From: Methylovulum miyakonense HT12
GTDB lineage: Bacteria; Pseudomonadota; Gammaproteobacteria; Methylococcales; Methylomonadaceae
DNA: 64,000 nt
Reading direction: 5' to 3'
Assembly (NCBI RefSeq): GCF_000384075.1
Contig: NZ_KB913025.1
Coordinates: forward strand, 3,326,045-3,390,044
This document shows, piece after piece, positions 1 to 10,236 of the stretch. Within the stretch, counting starts at the first letter, position 1. Each line of letters starts with the position of its first letter. Position numbers and translations under genes: made by a program. Under the pieces are notes generated by a model that was given only the letters and a program-made list of their open reading frames with translations, ran no database searches and was not told the DNA's origin.

Positions 1-841
1 GCGCATTTATGTGTCCGCCACGCCCAGCGTTTATGAAAGGGAGCATTCCGGCGTGTTTGTCGAGCAAGTGGTCAGGCCAACCGGATTGCTTGACCCTATC
101 GTCGAAGTGCGTCCGGCCACCACGCAAGTGGATGATTTGCTGTCGGAAATCAACAAGCGTGTCGCCTTGAAAGAGCGGGTGCTGGTGACGACCTTGACCA
201 AACGTATGTCCGAAGATTTGACCGAATACTTGGCCGAGCATGATATTAAAGTGCGGTATTTGCATTCGGATATAGAGACGGTGGAGCGGGTCGAGATTAT
301 CCGTGACTTGCGGTTGGGGCAGTTTGATGTGCTGGTCGGTATCAACTTGTTGCGCGAGGGCTTGGATATTCCCGAAGTGTCGTTGGTGGCGATACTCGAT
401 GCCGATAAGGAAGGTTTCTTGCGTTCGGTGGTGTCGCTGGTGCAAACCATAGGCCGCGCCGCCCGCAACGCCAATGGCAAGGCGATTTTGTACGGCGACA
501 AGATCACCAACTCGATGGCGAAAGCCATAGAAGAAACCGAACGCCGCCGCGAAAAACAGCACCGCTTCAACCTCGAACACCACATCACGCCCGCGACGAT
601 TTTGAAATCCATCACGGACATTTTGCAAGTGGCTATCCCGGGTTCTGGGACGTCAAGCAAAACGCTTAGCAAAGTGGCCGACATCACCGCCGATTACCAT
701 GTGATGACGCCTAAGCAAATGGGCAAAAAACTCAAGCAACTGGAAGAGGCGATGTACCGGCACGCCAAAAACCTGGAATTTGAACAGGCCGCAAAGGTTA
801 GGGATGAGATCAAGCGGTTGCAGGCGCAGATTTTGGTGTGA
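1..841 (+). CDS. uvrB: UvrABC excinuclease subunit B, C-terminal part (5' end outside the window)
   Basis: UvrB is the damage-verifying helicase-like subunit of nucleotide excision repair; it takes DNA from UvrA and recruits UvrC. The open frame enters from the left edge (first full codon at base 2), leaving about 279 residues, roughly the last 40% of a usual 670-residue UvrB. Visible landmarks are the [10 protein letters not shown] segment near the start of helicase domain 2, helicase motif V ([13 protein letters not shown]), motif VI ([12 protein letters not shown]), and at the extreme C-terminus the UVR domain that binds UvrC ([19 protein letters not shown]). The stop is followed by non-coding sequence containing a short GC hairpin (946-961) without a T-tract. 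The identification is firm; only the N-terminal part is missing because of the window edge. Confidence 0.97.
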   Translation, partial: RIYVSATPSVYEREHSGVFVEQVVRPTGLLDPIVEVRPATTQVDDLLSEINKRVALKERVLVTTLTKRMSEDLTEYLAEHDIKVRYLHSDIETVERVEIIRDLRLGQFDVLVGINLLREGLDIPEVSLVAILDADKEGFLRSVVSLVQTIGRAARNANGKAILYGDKITNSMAKAIEETERRREKQHRFNLEHHITPATILKSITDILQVAIPGSGTSSKTLSKVADITADYHVMTPKQMGKKLKQLEEAMYRHAKNLEFEQAAKVRDEIKRLQAQILV

Positions 842-1063
842 ATTGGCTTTAAGGTTAAAGCGGGGGTTCACCCACATTTTAAGCAATGCCAAACGCGATT
901 GGTGGCGCTTACCATCTGCTTGCCTGATTGGGGGTGTATCAAAAAGCGGGCAAGCGCCCGCCACGACAATGGCCATGTTCCGCTACCAATTGGACAGGTT
1001 CTTAAGGAAGCCCCCAGTAGTGTAAAATCAACTTTTTTCCATGTATTTTTATCGGATGGTGCT

Positions 1064-1897
1064 GTGTTAAAAATAAAATTCTTGGCGGTCGCCGCCGCAT
1101 TATTGTTGCCAACGGGGATTCTGGCCAATCCATGGTCGCAGGTTTCGCAGCCCGTAAATATTGCCGGCACGGCGCAAAGTATCGGCACTTATAATGGCGG
1201 TTGTTTGAGCGGCGCGGTTTCCTTGCCCAAAGACGGCATGGGCTATCAGGTGATGCGTTTGTCCAGAAACCGGTTTTATGGCCACCCGGATTTAAAGCGC
1301 TTTATTGAAAATTTAGGCCAAGCCACGGCTTCCCATGGTTTGGGGACATTGCTGATAGGCGATTTAGGGCAACCGCGTGGCGGGCCGACGTTAACGGGGC
1401 ACCGTAGCCATCAGACAGGCCTGGATGTGGATATTTGGTTTTTGTTGTCGCAACAGGCCGCCAAGCGCAGCTTGACCCTCAATGAGCGGGAGACCTGGAG
1501 TGCGGCTTCCGTATTGGCTTATGCCGATACCATCAACCCTGCACAATGGACGCAGGAGAATGCCAAAGTGTTGGAACTTGCCGCGGCTATGCCGGAAGTG
1601 GACAGGATTTTTGTCAACCCCAGCGTCAAGCGCGAGTTATGCCAACGCCGGACGGCGTCGCACCAATGGCTGAGGAAAATCCGTCCCTGGTGGAAGCATG
1701 ATGACCATTTCCATGTGCGTTTGAAATGTCCGGCCGGCAACCGGCATTGTGTGGCACAGGAGCCGTTGCCGCCAGGTGATGGCTGCGATGCCGGGCTTGA
1801 TTGGTGGTTTTCGGCAGAAGCCAAAAAACCCGCCACCGGGAAACCGACGCCCCCGCCGCCGTTACCGGCTTTGTGCAATCTGTTGTTGAAAAATTAG
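1064..1897 (+). CDS. mepA: Penicillin-insensitive murein endopeptidase MepA
   Basis: MepA is a periplasmic LAS-family zinc peptidase that cleaves the D-alanyl-meso-diaminopimelyl cross-links of peptidoglycan. The 277-residue product matches the usual length (about 275). It starts with a signal peptide (VLKIKFLAVAAALLLPTGILA). Zinc/catalytic motifs are visible: TGHRSHQTGLDVDIW in the middle (the H..H..GLDVD pattern) and HDDHFHVRLKCP near the end, as in MepA. The frame is open further upstream to about 899, but that extension would put some 55 unrelated residues before the signal peptide, so I chose the GTG at 1064, preceded by a GGATGG-like ribosome binding site. The C-terminus is proline-rich. 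It stands alone, convergent with maeB. Confidence 0.9.
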   Translation: MLKIKFLAVAAALLLPTGILANPWSQVSQPVNIAGTAQSIGTYNGGCLSGAVSLPKDGMGYQVMRLSRNRFYGHPDLKRFIENLGQATASHGLGTLLIGDLGQPRGGPTLTGHRSHQTGLDVDIWFLLSQQAAKRSLTLNERETWSAASVLAYADTINPAQWTQENAKVLELAAAMPEVDRIFVNPSVKRELCQRRTASHQWLRKIRPWWKHDDHFHVRLKCPAGNRHCVAQEPLPPGDGCDAGLDWWFSAEAKKPATGKPTPPPPLPALCNLLLKN

Positions 1898-1951
1898 CTA
1901 GGGCAGGGGGTGTAGGGACAAAGGCGCTGGCCTGCGTTGACAATTTCCCCT

Positions 1952-4261
1952 TCACTCCCCACAAACACTATCCACCACACACAAAGCCGTCATGTTGACT
2001 ATCCTGCGTACGGTTGCGGAAGCGGTCAAAATATGCACTGGTTTCGCGCACCCCAAGAGTACGGGGCCAATGGCGATGCCGTTACCGGCAGTGGCTTTTA
2101 GCAAATTGTAGGAAATGTTGGCGGCGTCAATGGTCGGCAACACCAGCAAGTTGGCGCTACTTTTTAAAGTGGTGTCGGGGACGATGCGTTTTAGCATGTC
2201 ATAGTCGATGGCTTTGTCTCCGTGCATCTCCCCGTCAACTTCCAGATCCGGGGCTTGCTCACGGATGATCGCCAACGCCTTGCGCATTTTTTGGGCGGAA
2301 ACGCTGTTGCTGGTACCGAAGTTGGAGTGCGACAACAACGCGACCCTGGGGATCAGGCCGAAATGCAGCATTTGGTCGGCGGCCAGCAAGGTGATTTCCG
2401 CCAATTGTTCGGCAGTCGGGTTTTCGTTGATGTGGGTGTCGACCAAGACAATTTGCCGGTCAGCCAAAACCAAATAATTCATCGCGGCATAGACCGAACA
2501 GCCCGGGCGTTTGCCCAGCACTTGGTCAATGTAATGCAGGTGCAGCCTGGGAGTGCCGAATGTGCCGCAAATCAGGCCATCCGCTTCGCCTTGATGGACT
2601 AGCATCGCCCCGATCAAGGTGTTGCGGCGGCGCATTTCCAGTTTCGCATATTGTTCTGAGACGCCTTTACGGCGGGTCAGCTCAAGGTAAGTGCGCCAAA
2701 ACGCTTCATAACGCCCGTCTTGCTCAGGGTTGAGCAGTTGGAAATCCTCACCGCATCTCAGGCGTAAACCCAGTTTCTCGATTTGTTGCAGGACAATGGC
2801 GGGGCGGCCTATCAGCGTCGGCACGGCCAGTTGCTCGTCCACGATTATTTGTACGGCCCGCAACACCCGTTCATCTTCACCTTCGGCAAACGCGATGCGT
2901 TTGCGTGAGGCGTCGGCTTTTTTGGCTTTGTGGAACACGGGCTGCATGAACGAGCCGCTGTGATAGGCAAATTGCCGCAAACGTTCGGTGTAAGCGTCCA
3001 TATCCGTTATGGGCAGGGTGGCGACGCCGGATTCGGCGGCGGCCCTAGCGACCGCCGGTGCGATTTGGCCCATCAAACGCGGGTCAAAGGGCAGGGGGAT
3101 CAAGTAGTGCGCCCCGAATGACAAGTCTTGGGTGCCATAAGCCGCGGCGACGATATCGGAGGGTTCGGCTTGCGCCAGTTGTGCGATGGCGTGGACGGTG
3201 GCGATTTCCATTTCACGGGTGATGGTGGTCGCCCCGCAGTCCAAAGCCCCGCGGAAAATGTATGGGAAACACAAGACATTATTGACTTGGTTAGGGTAAT
3301 CCGAACGGCCGGTGGCGATGACCGCATCGTCCCGCACGGCACGGATTTCTTCGGGCAGGATTTCCGGGGTCGGGTTGGCCAAGGCCATAATCAAGGGCTT
3401 GTCCGCCATGCTTTTGACCATGTCCGGTTTCAACACGCCGCCCGCCGACAGCCCCAAGAAAACATCCGCGCCGGGGATGACCTCAGCCAAAGTCCGTGCC
3501 GGGGTGTCTTGGGCAAAACGGGCTTTGTCCTCGTCCATCAGTTCGGTGCGGCCTTTATAAACCACGCCCGCCAAGTCGGTGACAAAAATGTTTTCAATGG
3601 GGAAGCCCAAATCGACCAGCAAATCCAAACACGCCAACGCCGCCGCGCCCGCCCCGGAAACCACCAGTTTGCAATGGTTGAGGCCTTTGCCGACCACTTT
3701 CAGGCCGTTCAGTATGGCTGCGCTGACGATGATCGCCGTGCCATGCTGGTCGTCATGGAATACGGGGATGTGCATGCGCCCGCGCAATTGGCGTTCAATG
3801 TAAAAACATTCGGGGGCTTTGATGTCTTCGAGGTTGATGCCACCGAAGGTCGGCTCCAGTGAAGCAATGATGTCGCAGAGTTTGTCGGGGTCGCTTTCGT
3901 TGATTTCAATATCAAACACGTCAATGCCGGCAAACTTTTTGAACAAGACCGCCTTTCCTTCCATGACCGGCTTGGCGGCCAGGGGGCCGATATTGCCCAA
4001 GCCCAGCACCGCCGAGCCATTGGTGATGACCGCGACCAAATTGCCCCGTGCGGTGAAACGGGCGACATTGTGCGGGTCTTCAACGATTTTTTCACAAGTG
4101 GCCGCCACGCCCGGTGAATAGGCTAGGGACAAATCCCGCTGGCAGGTCAGCTGTTTGATCGGCGTGACGCTAATCTTCCCCGGTTTGGGGAATTCATGGT
4201 AATCCAGCGCAGCTTGGTTTAATAGGCGGCACTGTTCTTCTTTGGGGAGCGAGGAATTCAT
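1952..4261 (-). CDS. maeB: NADP-dependent malic enzyme with C-terminal phosphotransacetylase-like domain
   Basis: MaeB oxidatively decarboxylates malate to pyruvate and CO2, making NADPH, in the cytosol. The 769-residue length fits the large bacterial form (about 760), which fuses a malic enzyme to a phosphate acetyl/butyryltransferase-like domain. The N-terminal part has the malic enzyme signature [12 protein letters not shown], the [14 protein letters not shown] segment and the nucleotide-binding [16 protein letters not shown]. From about residue 430 (after the [11 protein letters not shown] linker) the phosphotransacetylase-like domain follows. In characterised MaeB that domain is thought to be regulatory rather than catalytic. 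The gene is read towards mepA with about 50 bases between the two stops. A lipoprotein gene lies 160 bases upstream on the same strand. Confidence 0.95.
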   Translation of the reverse strand: MNSSLPKEEQCRLLNQAALDYHEFPKPGKISVTPIKQLTCQRDLSLAYSPGVAATCEKIVEDPHNVARFTARGNLVAVITNGSAVLGLGNIGPLAAKPVMEGKAVLFKKFAGIDVFDIEINESDPDKLCDIIASLEPTFGGINLEDIKAPECFYIERQLRGRMHIPVFHDDQHGTAIIVSAAILNGLKVVGKGLNHCKLVVSGAGAAALACLDLLVDLGFPIENIFVTDLAGVVYKGRTELMDEDKARFAQDTPARTLAEVIPGADVFLGLSAGGVLKPDMVKSMADKPLIMALANPTPEILPEEIRAVRDDAVIATGRSDYPNQVNNVLCFPYIFRGALDCGATTITREMEIATVHAIAQLAQAEPSDIVAAAYGTQDLSFGAHYLIPLPFDPRLMGQIAPAVARAAAESGVATLPITDMDAYTERLRQFAYHSGSFMQPVFHKAKKADASRKRIAFAEGEDERVLRAVQIIVDEQLAVPTLIGRPAIVLQQIEKLGLRLRCGEDFQLLNPEQDGRYEAFWRTYLELTRRKGVSEQYAKLEMRRRNTLIGAMLVHQGEADGLICGTFGTPRLHLHYIDQVLGKRPGCSVYAAMNYLVLADRQIVLVDTHINENPTAEQLAEITLLAADQMLHFGLIPRVALLSHSNFGTSNSVSAQKMRKALAIIREQAPDLEVDGEMHGDKAIDYDMLKRIVPDTTLKSSANLLVLPTIDAANISYNLLKATAGNGIAIGPVLLGCAKPVHILTASATVRRIVNMTALCVVDSVCGE

Positions 4262-4420
4262 ATTCGATGGTTGTCCTTTAACAGTAGGCGTTGGGCAAGT
4301 GCGTTGTCATCCGTCTCTTTTGGGGTCGCTACGCGGACCTGGTTCCGGCAATCCTTGCCACGGCAATCAGTAAGGGTTATAGCGTTACAATCAATCATTA
4401 AGGTTGGCGGAATCGGGCCT

Positions 4421-5047
4421 TCAAGGCTTGGTTCCGGTGGTTTCAGCTCCATCCGGTTCATCCAGCGCAGCCACACAGCCTTGTTGGTAAAATATCAAGG
4501 ATGGCGGGAAAGCGGCAATGTCGATGGAAAGCGTGGTTTCTTTTTCAAAATTGGCAATTGCCGCCACTGCCGCCTTTTGGAAATTGAGGCTTAATTGCCG
4601 GGCAAGTTTTTCACGGGCTTCATCTTTACCTAGCGCAAAAGGGTCTTCAGCCAAGGTGGTGGCGTTAACGGCTTGTTGGAGCACTTCCTCGGAGAAAGTT
4701 TGGATTTTAGCTTCAAAGTCACCGAATATTTTCGCCCCTTTTTCGCGTTTGATGCGTTCTATATCGCTAGGGTCGGCATAGAGCAGGAAACTGCCTTTTA
4801 CGCCTTCAAAGTCATTTTTGCACGCGGCGCCATCCATGATCCTGACCAAGTTTAGTTTTTTTCCGGCTTTAGTGAGGGTCATCGCCGGATTTTGGCCCGA
4901 GGCTTGTGGGGTGTCAGGGGTTGCCGGTGCGGCCTGTTGCGGCCCGACGTTTTTTGCGCCGTTAAGGTCTTGTTTTGTTTCCTGTGTTGAGCAAGCGGCT
5001 AAAGTTGTCAATATGCCAATTATCAATAAATGTGAGCTTGCCTTCAT
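4421..5047 (-). CDS. Small predicted lipoprotein of unknown function
   Basis: A 208-residue protein with a lipoprotein signal peptide: MKASSHLLIIGILTTLAAC, with the lipobox LAAC placing the lipidated cysteine at residue 19. After cleavage there is a short low-complexity stretch rich in Gln, Ala and Pro (to about residue 55), then a folded mixed region that includes ADPSDIERIKREKGAKIFGDFEAK and a helical segment NFQKAAVAAIANFEKET. Asp follows the lipidated Cys two residues on, not at +2 (Ser is at +2), which by the Lol rule points to the outer membrane. I recognise no family. It is upstream of and co-oriented with maeB, but the 160-base gap makes co-transcription uncertain. Confidence 0.75.
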   Translation of the reverse strand: MKASSHLLIIGILTTLAACSTQETKQDLNGAKNVGPQQAAPATPDTPQASGQNPAMTLTKAGKKLNLVRIMDGAACKNDFEGVKGSFLLYADPSDIERIKREKGAKIFGDFEAKIQTFSEEVLQQAVNATTLAEDPFALGKDEAREKLARQLSLNFQKAAVAAIANFEKETTLSIDIAAFPPSLIFYQQGCVAALDEPDGAETTGTKP

Positions 5048-5355
5048 TAAAATGTCCTGCTGATGAATAGGGTGGTCAGTTTTTTGCCTATTATAATCGT
5101 TTAGAAAGCATAACCGTTAAGAAAGCAGTAAGATGTGCCACTGTTATGCTTAAAAAGCCCGCTTCAGGCCTTGAATTTTGGCAGCTGTGGAAGTAGGCTA
5201 CGGCTAGTGGCGATGGCTTGTTAAACCCTAAAGCCAGCTAACCTAATGTGGCCACCCGTTGCGGCTATTCTCCCTAACCTAACTTCGTGGGCCCGGTATG
5301 CTTTGGGGTTCAATAAGTTATATTGCAACACTTCCTGCCTTACCCGATAAAACAG
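5048..5355. other. Divergent intergenic region between the lipoprotein gene and mscK
   Basis: About 300 bases separate two divergent starts, so it must hold promoters for both sides. I see AT-rich stretches near 5080-5130 but no box pair good enough to call, and no open frame with coding character. Confidence 0.5.
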
Positions 5356-8300
5356 ATGAATAACCGTGTGACTGATTTTTATGCAAAGCTGCCTTTGCTT
5401 GTTTTCCTTTGGATGTTGGTTGCCGGGGGAGTCCGTTTCCATGATGCCTATGCCGCCCAGCCAAAGACGGCGGTTTTAGACACCACCAAAGACGCCCTGC
5501 AGACGAAGATTGACGCGATCAATGCCCGCCAGGATTTTGATGAAAAAACCAAGGCCGCGGTGTTGAAGTTTTATCATTCCGCGCAAGACAATATCGCCAA
5601 CCTGGCTATTTTTAAATCCAAGGCGGCGGATTTTAAGCAAGCGGCCAAACAGGCGCCGGAAACCATTAAAAAGCTGCAAAAAGACATAGAGCAAGCGCAA
5701 CAGAAACAAGCCAAACAAAAACCGGAAGATTTTTCCGGCATCGTGACCGAAGAGCTGGAGCAGCGGCTGATTATTGAGAAAGAAAAAGCCAGCAACCAGG
5801 ACGAACAGTTGAAAAAACTGGAAAACGAACTGGCCTTGCAAAACAGCCGCCCGCAAATGATCCGTCAGGAAACCCTCACTGCCCAGCAAGATTTGGAAAA
5901 CAGCCAGAAAAGGCTGGAAACCCCCGCCGCCACGGCATTGAAAGTGGAGTCGGAAGCGGAACTGCTGTATCTAAAAACCTTGATGGAAGCCCGTACCGCC
6001 GAAATGAAGATGCTTGATATTGAGGCCATCAGCAACTCGGTCAGGGTCGATGTGTTGAAAAGCCAGTATCAACTGTTGGACTTGCAAAAAGTTGCATCGG
6101 CCACCGTGCTTGCCGCCATCGAAAATGTGTTGGCGGAGCGCCGCCAACAAGCGGCCAAAGAAGCCCAGGATTCGCTTAGCCAAGCGGAAAAGGCGCTATC
6201 CGGCAAACATCCGGTGATCCAGACCCTGACCCGCGAAAACATCCAGTTCAGCAAAGACTTACAGGCGACCACCGCTAAAATTGATAGCTATAACGAACAA
6301 AAAGCCAAGCTGGATGCGCAAGTCGCCGGCATTGACAGCGATTTTAAAAGCGCCGAAAAAAAAATTAGCCTGGCCGGATTAAGCCCGGCCTTGGGCAAAA
6401 TTTTGCGGGAGCAGCGCCGCAATTTGCTGACCGACAAACAACTGGATGAACAGTCGGAAACCGTCCAAAGCGAGACCGCACTGACGAGCCTTGAGCTGTT
6501 TAAAATTGAAGATAAGCTGAAAAATCTCGCCGATATCGACCATGAATTACAGCAAATCATGAGGGTTCAAGTCGACCGGCAAATGCCGGAAGAACAGCGC
6601 ATGATGATCCAAGCGGAATTGCGGGTGTTGATGACCAGCCAAAAGGAGTTGCTGAACAAATTGTCGGTGGCCGATGACACCTATTTGCGGGCGCTGGGTG
6701 ATTTTGATTTTTCCCGCCAGCAAATGCTTGCCCAAGCGACCAAGTTCGCCGTTTATCTTGACGAGCGCCTGCTGTGGGTGCCTAGCTCGGAGCCGGTTAA
6801 CGCTGATTTTATCACGGGGCTTTACCATGCCACCCAGTGGCTGTTGTCACCGTTTAATTGGGCCCGCCTCGTTAAAGACACTTTGAAGTCCATGCTTAAC
6901 AATCCGTTTTTGGCTTTTGCCGCGGTATTGAGTTTATCGGTATTGGTGTCAAGCAGGCGTTGGTGCAAATTACATTTGACGGAAATTTCCGAACAAGTCG
7001 GCAATTTTTATAGCGACCATTTTTGTTATACGGTCAAGGCCTTAGGATATTTGCTGTTGCTGGTTTTGCCCTTGCCCTTGCTGCTGTTCTACTGGGGTTG
7101 GTTTTTAAGCCATACCTTGAACCTTGACGAGTTTAGCAAAGCCATTGGCGCGGGTTTGCAAAGCGCCGCCATCCCGCTTTTTTTCCTGCAATTTTTTTAC
7201 CGTTTGTTTGCGCCCGCAGGGATTGCGGGGAAACATTTCCAATGGCAACAAGACACCGCCAGTTTGTTCCGGCGACAAATTGCCTGGATACGTTTCATTG
7301 CCGTACCCAGTGTGTTCCTGATCACTAGCACCAGCGCGTCCGGCGTGGCGTTATATAGCGATAATGTCGGTAGGCTGGCCTTGGTCCTTAGCATGTTGGC
7401 ATTGGCTTGGTTTTTCCGCACCGTCCTCCATCCCAACCAAGGGCTGTTAAAATATGCCATTGCCGCTAATCCGCAAGGTTGGTTAAACCAGTCGCGCTAT
7501 GTTTGGTATCCGGCGGCCATTTCATTGCCATTAACCATTATCGGTTTTGCGGTGGCGGGTTATTACTTGAGTGCCTTGGAATTACAACAGCAACTCATCA
7601 TTACCTTGCGGCTGGTGTTTGTCATTGTCGTGGTGCATGAAATCGTCATCCGCTGGTTGACGTTGGTCAACCGGCAACTGGCGATAGAAAATAACCGGCA
7701 AAAATTCAAAGCGGCGGCCCTTCCTGAAAAACCAGTTGTGGTGGCTGGTGAAGACCCTGTTGTGCCACTGGAAGACCCGTTGTTGGATATTCCAAAAATC
7801 AATGCGCAAACGATCAACCTTTTGAATGTGTCGGTTAGCTTGACCTTGATCATTGGCATTTGGCTGATTTGGAAGGATATTTTTCCGGCATTTTCCTTCC
7901 TTGACCATATCGAGCTTTGGAAGCATCAGGTCACCGTGGACAAGGAAGAGGTCATGGAACCCGTGACCCTGACCAATTTATTGCTGGCGGGGGTGTACGT
8001 CTTCCTTACCATTGTCTCGGTGCTGAATTTTTCCGGCCTTATGGAAATTTTACTGTTCCGCCATTTGACCATAGAGCCGGGGAGCCGTTACGCGATCAAT
8101 AAGCTTGCCAAATACTTGCTGATTTCGATCGGCTTCCTTTGTGTCGCCAATGAACTGGGTGGCAGTTGGACACAAGTGCAATGGCTGGTGGCGGCGCTCA
8201 GCGTGGGTTTGGGTTTCGGCTTGCAGGAAATATTCGCCAATCTGGTGTCGGGCATTATCCTGCTGTTCGAGCGGCCTATCCGTGTCGGCGACACGGTGAC

Positions 8301-8769
8301 GATTGGCGATGTCACGGGTAAAGTCAGCCGTATCCAAATGCGGGCGACGACCATTATGGATTGGGACCAAAAAGAGCTGATCGTGCCCAACAAGACGTTC
8401 ATCACCAACCAATTGGTCAATTGGACCTTAAGCGACGCCATCACCCGCGTGGTGATCCCCGTGGGCATCGCTTACGGTTCAGATCTTGAGTTGGTGCATA
8501 AGCTCATGCTGGAAACCGTAAAAGCTACGCCATTTGTGCTTCCCGATCCTGAGCCCGTCGTGTTGTTAAGCGGTTTTGGCGATAGCGCGTTGAATTTTTC
8601 GATCCGCGTGTTCGTCAGCGAAATGTCCCACCGTCTACAAGTCATCCATGAGCTGCATCTGCGTTTGGAACGCACTTTGCGGGAACACCATATCGAAATC
8701 CCATTGCCGCAGCGGGAAGTGCATGTGCGGGCGGTGGCTGGGGAGCCTAAGATTCAGGCAGCCCTATGA
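5356..8769 (+). CDS. mscK: Large mechanosensitive ion channel, MscK/MscM (KefA) type
   Basis: A tension-gated inner-membrane channel that releases solutes on hypo-osmotic shock. The product of about 1137 residues matches the large MscK/MscM class (about 1110-1120). Order of parts: signal peptide (to about residue 35); long periplasmic coiled coil rich in Lys, Gln and Glu (to about 450); several hydrophobic helices (about 520-850); and the MscS core near the C-terminus. The core carries the pore helix and the VGLGFGLQEIFANLVSG motif diagnostic of MscS proteins, followed by GIILLFERPIRVGDTV and the cytoplasmic cage. The frame is open to a TTG at 5323, but the ATG at 5356 puts the signal peptide at the N-terminus and is preferred. 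MscK and MscM are not separable by eye. Confidence 0.88.
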   Translation: MNNRVTDFYAKLPLLVFLWMLVAGGVRFHDAYAAQPKTAVLDTTKDALQTKIDAINARQDFDEKTKAAVLKFYHSAQDNIANLAIFKSKAADFKQAAKQAPETIKKLQKDIEQAQQKQAKQKPEDFSGIVTEELEQRLIIEKEKASNQDEQLKKLENELALQNSRPQMIRQETLTAQQDLENSQKRLETPAATALKVESEAELLYLKTLMEARTAEMKMLDIEAISNSVRVDVLKSQYQLLDLQKVASATVLAAIENVLAERRQQAAKEAQDSLSQAEKALSGKHPVIQTLTRENIQFSKDLQATTAKIDSYNEQKAKLDAQVAGIDSDFKSAEKKISLAGLSPALGKILREQRRNLLTDKQLDEQSETVQSETALTSLELFKIEDKLKNLADIDHELQQIMRVQVDRQMPEEQRMMIQAELRVLMTSQKELLNKLSVADDTYLRALGDFDFSRQQMLAQATKFAVYLDERLLWVPSSEPVNADFITGLYHATQWLLSPFNWARLVKDTLKSMLNNPFLAFAAVLSLSVLVSSRRWCKLHLTEISEQVGNFYSDHFCYTVKALGYLLLLVLPLPLLLFYWGWFLSHTLNLDEFSKAIGAGLQSAAIPLFFLQFFYRLFAPAGIAGKHFQWQQDTASLFRRQIAWIRFIAVPSVFLITSTSASGVALYSDNVGRLALVLSMLALAWFFRTVLHPNQGLLKYAIAANPQGWLNQSRYVWYPAAISLPLTIIGFAVAGYYLSALELQQQLIITLRLVFVIVVVHEIVIRWLTLVNRQLAIENNRQKFKAAALPEKPVVVAGEDPVVPLEDPLLDIPKINAQTINLLNVSVSLTLIIGIWLIWKDIFPAFSFLDHIELWKHQVTVDKEEVMEPVTLTNLLLAGVYVFLTIVSVLNFSGLMEILLFRHLTIEPGSRYAINKLAKYLLISIGFLCVANELGGSWTQVQWLVAALSVGLGFGLQEIFANLVSGIILLFERPIRVGDTVTIGDVTGKVSRIQMRATTIMDWDQKELIVPNKTFITNQLVNWTLSDAITRVVIPVGIAYGSDLELVHKLMLETVKATPFVLPDPEPVVLLSGFGDSALNFSIRVFVSEMSHRLQVIHELHLRLERTLREHHIEIPLPQREVHVRAVAGEPKIQAAL

Positions 8770-8910
8770 AATGATATTTGGGCGCACTAATGCAGGCTAG
8801 CAGTTAAGGACATTAGGTCTGTACGGCACATTAGCGAGGGGGGTTGCGCCGGATGGTTGAAGGCTAACATGAATTTCAATACGGCGTATGCGCCTTACAG
8901 GCTATGTTTT

Positions 8911-8931
8911 GATTGCCCAAAATTGGCAATC
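8911..8931 (+). promoter_or_regulatory. Inverted repeat upstream of the exported protein gene
   Basis: GATTGCC and GGCAATC form a perfect 7-base-pair stem around CAAAATT, 40 bases before the start at 8971. It could be an operator or a leader hairpin. There is no T-tract, so a terminator is unlikely. Confidence 0.35.
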
Positions 8932-8970
8932 AGCTAGCTATTGTTTCTAAATAATGAAGCGGAGACATTT

Positions 8971-9885
8971 ATGATTTATAAAAGGGACGCCGTATTTTGG
9001 CAATTAATAGGCGCATTAACCTTCATAGGCGGCTGGACAGCCAGCTATGCTAAACCAGGTGATATGACATTGACCGTACCGATGTTGGATTCCCAGGTTG
9101 TGTTGCGTACCAGCGCCGAATTTGGCGGCGGTGTGTCTTCTTTGGTGTTTCGTAATAAGGAGCATATAGACCGTAGGGATCATGGCCGGTTACTGCAAAG
9201 CGCTTCATCATATGACGGCTATGGTGGATGTTTTAATCCTACTGAAGGCGGAGCGGGGCATGATCCTAAGGGGCGTACCAGTAGCCAATTAATAGACGCC
9301 TATGTGAAAAACAATCAGCTTTGGACGTTATCGGACATGGGTTTTTGGTTAAAGCCCTGGCAAGCCTATCCGGGAGGGTGTGGCATCCATAAAAAAATTA
9401 CCCAGGCGGTCAATACGACAGAAATATCCGGACATTTGCTTGAAAAGGAAATTACTGTGGGGATACCCAAATTTGGGAACGTCATTGAGCATAAAGTGAG
9501 TTTTCATGTGCCAACCCATTTTTCAGCGGGCACCTTTGAAGCTTCTACCGGCTACATGCCTAAAGAGTTTTCCTTGGCGCTTTTTTATGATCCTGTGACC
9601 GGCACGGAAACCAGTGCCGGTAACCATAAGGGGGAACAATCACTGCCTGTCATTCTCGCTACCCAGGATAGAAATTATGCAATGGGGGTTTACTCAAACC
9701 AATTGCCGCAAAACGGGGTTGGTTATGGGCGGTTCAGTTTTCCCGACGTCAATAAATGGAATTGTGTTTTTAGGGAAAAAAATGTGCTACCCAAAATTTA
9801 TCAATATACTTGCCTGATTATTTTGGGTAATGTTGATGAGGTAGAACGTACGATGCAACGCTTACAGGGTCAGGGAAGCAAATAA
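8971..9885 (+). CDS. Exported protein of unknown function
   Basis: A 304-residue protein that I do not recognise. The ATG at 8971 is preferred over an in-frame upstream TTG because GGAGA sits 5-8 bases before it and it places a signal peptide (MIYKRDAVFWQLIGALTFIGGWTASYA) at the N-terminus. The mature part is rich in Gly, aromatic residues and beta-type segments (SLVFRNKEHIDRRDHGR, YDGYGGCFNPTEGGAGHDP, AGTFEASTGYMPKEFSLALF). It has a few cysteines that may pair, and no membrane helix after the signal. The alternating pattern and the phrase on a non-reducing, sugar-like pocket are only suggestive of a beta-sandwich carbohydrate-related fold. It is a single gene, 350 bases before alaC. Confidence 0.65.
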   Translation: MIYKRDAVFWQLIGALTFIGGWTASYAKPGDMTLTVPMLDSQVVLRTSAEFGGGVSSLVFRNKEHIDRRDHGRLLQSASSYDGYGGCFNPTEGGAGHDPKGRTSSQLIDAYVKNNQLWTLSDMGFWLKPWQAYPGGCGIHKKITQAVNTTEISGHLLEKEITVGIPKFGNVIEHKVSFHVPTHFSAGTFEASTGYMPKEFSLALFYDPVTGTETSAGNHKGEQSLPVILATQDRNYAMGVYSNQLPQNGVGYGRFSFPDVNKWNCVFREKNVLPKIYQYTCLIILGNVDEVERTMQRLQGQGSK

Positions 9886-10158
9886 TGGCCGCCTTCCACA
9901 ACCCAAGACGGGGGCGGCCGTAAGAGGTTGAATATTCATGATCCGCAAGCCAAAGGGCTGGCCGCCCGTGGCTGACAGGGTTGTTGGTGCTTGACTGGCA
10001 ATCCTTTCCTTACGTCTTCGATCACATTGAACGCTTAAATGTCGGCCGACAATACTGCGGCGTCCGATAAAATTGGCACTGCGGTAAAAGCCATTTGGCC
10101 TAAATGTGTTTTGCCATAATGCCTAAAGCCAATTTAATTGAAATAACTTGTCTATTAT
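9886..10158. other. Intergenic region with two symmetric sequences
   Basis: No gene is visible. A GGCCGCC/GGCGGCC stem (9887-9893 with 9913-9919) immediately follows the upstream stop and may help end transcription, though no T-tract follows. A perfect 12-base palindrome TGTCGGCCGACA lies at 10040-10051 and could be an operator. The rest is AT-rich leader sequence for alaC. Confidence 0.45.
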
Positions 10159-10187
10159 TTGACAGCAGCTTGTCAGAACAGTACCTT
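10159..10187 (+). promoter_or_regulatory. Candidate sigma-70 promoter of alaC with overlapping dyad
   Basis: A perfect -35 box TTGACA (10159-10164) is spaced 17 bases from a weak -10 TACCTT (10182-10187). The dyad TGACA-N6-TGTCA (10160-10175) overlaps the -35 box, a position where a repressor would block RNA polymerase. The box match is direct; function is inference. Confidence 0.45.
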
Positions 10188-10236
10188 AGATAGCTTTTTT
10201 AACATTACTCACACCCTGGTTGCCCAAGAGCTGTAA

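Noticed and set aside
946-961. GCGGGC-AAGC-GCCCGC hairpin after uvrB as a terminator
   Set aside because: It has no following T-tract and lies 105 bases after the stop, so it is noted but not called.
3128-3862. A 244-codon open frame on the plus strand inside maeB
   Set aside because: It is the shadow of the malic enzyme gene, with no independent support.
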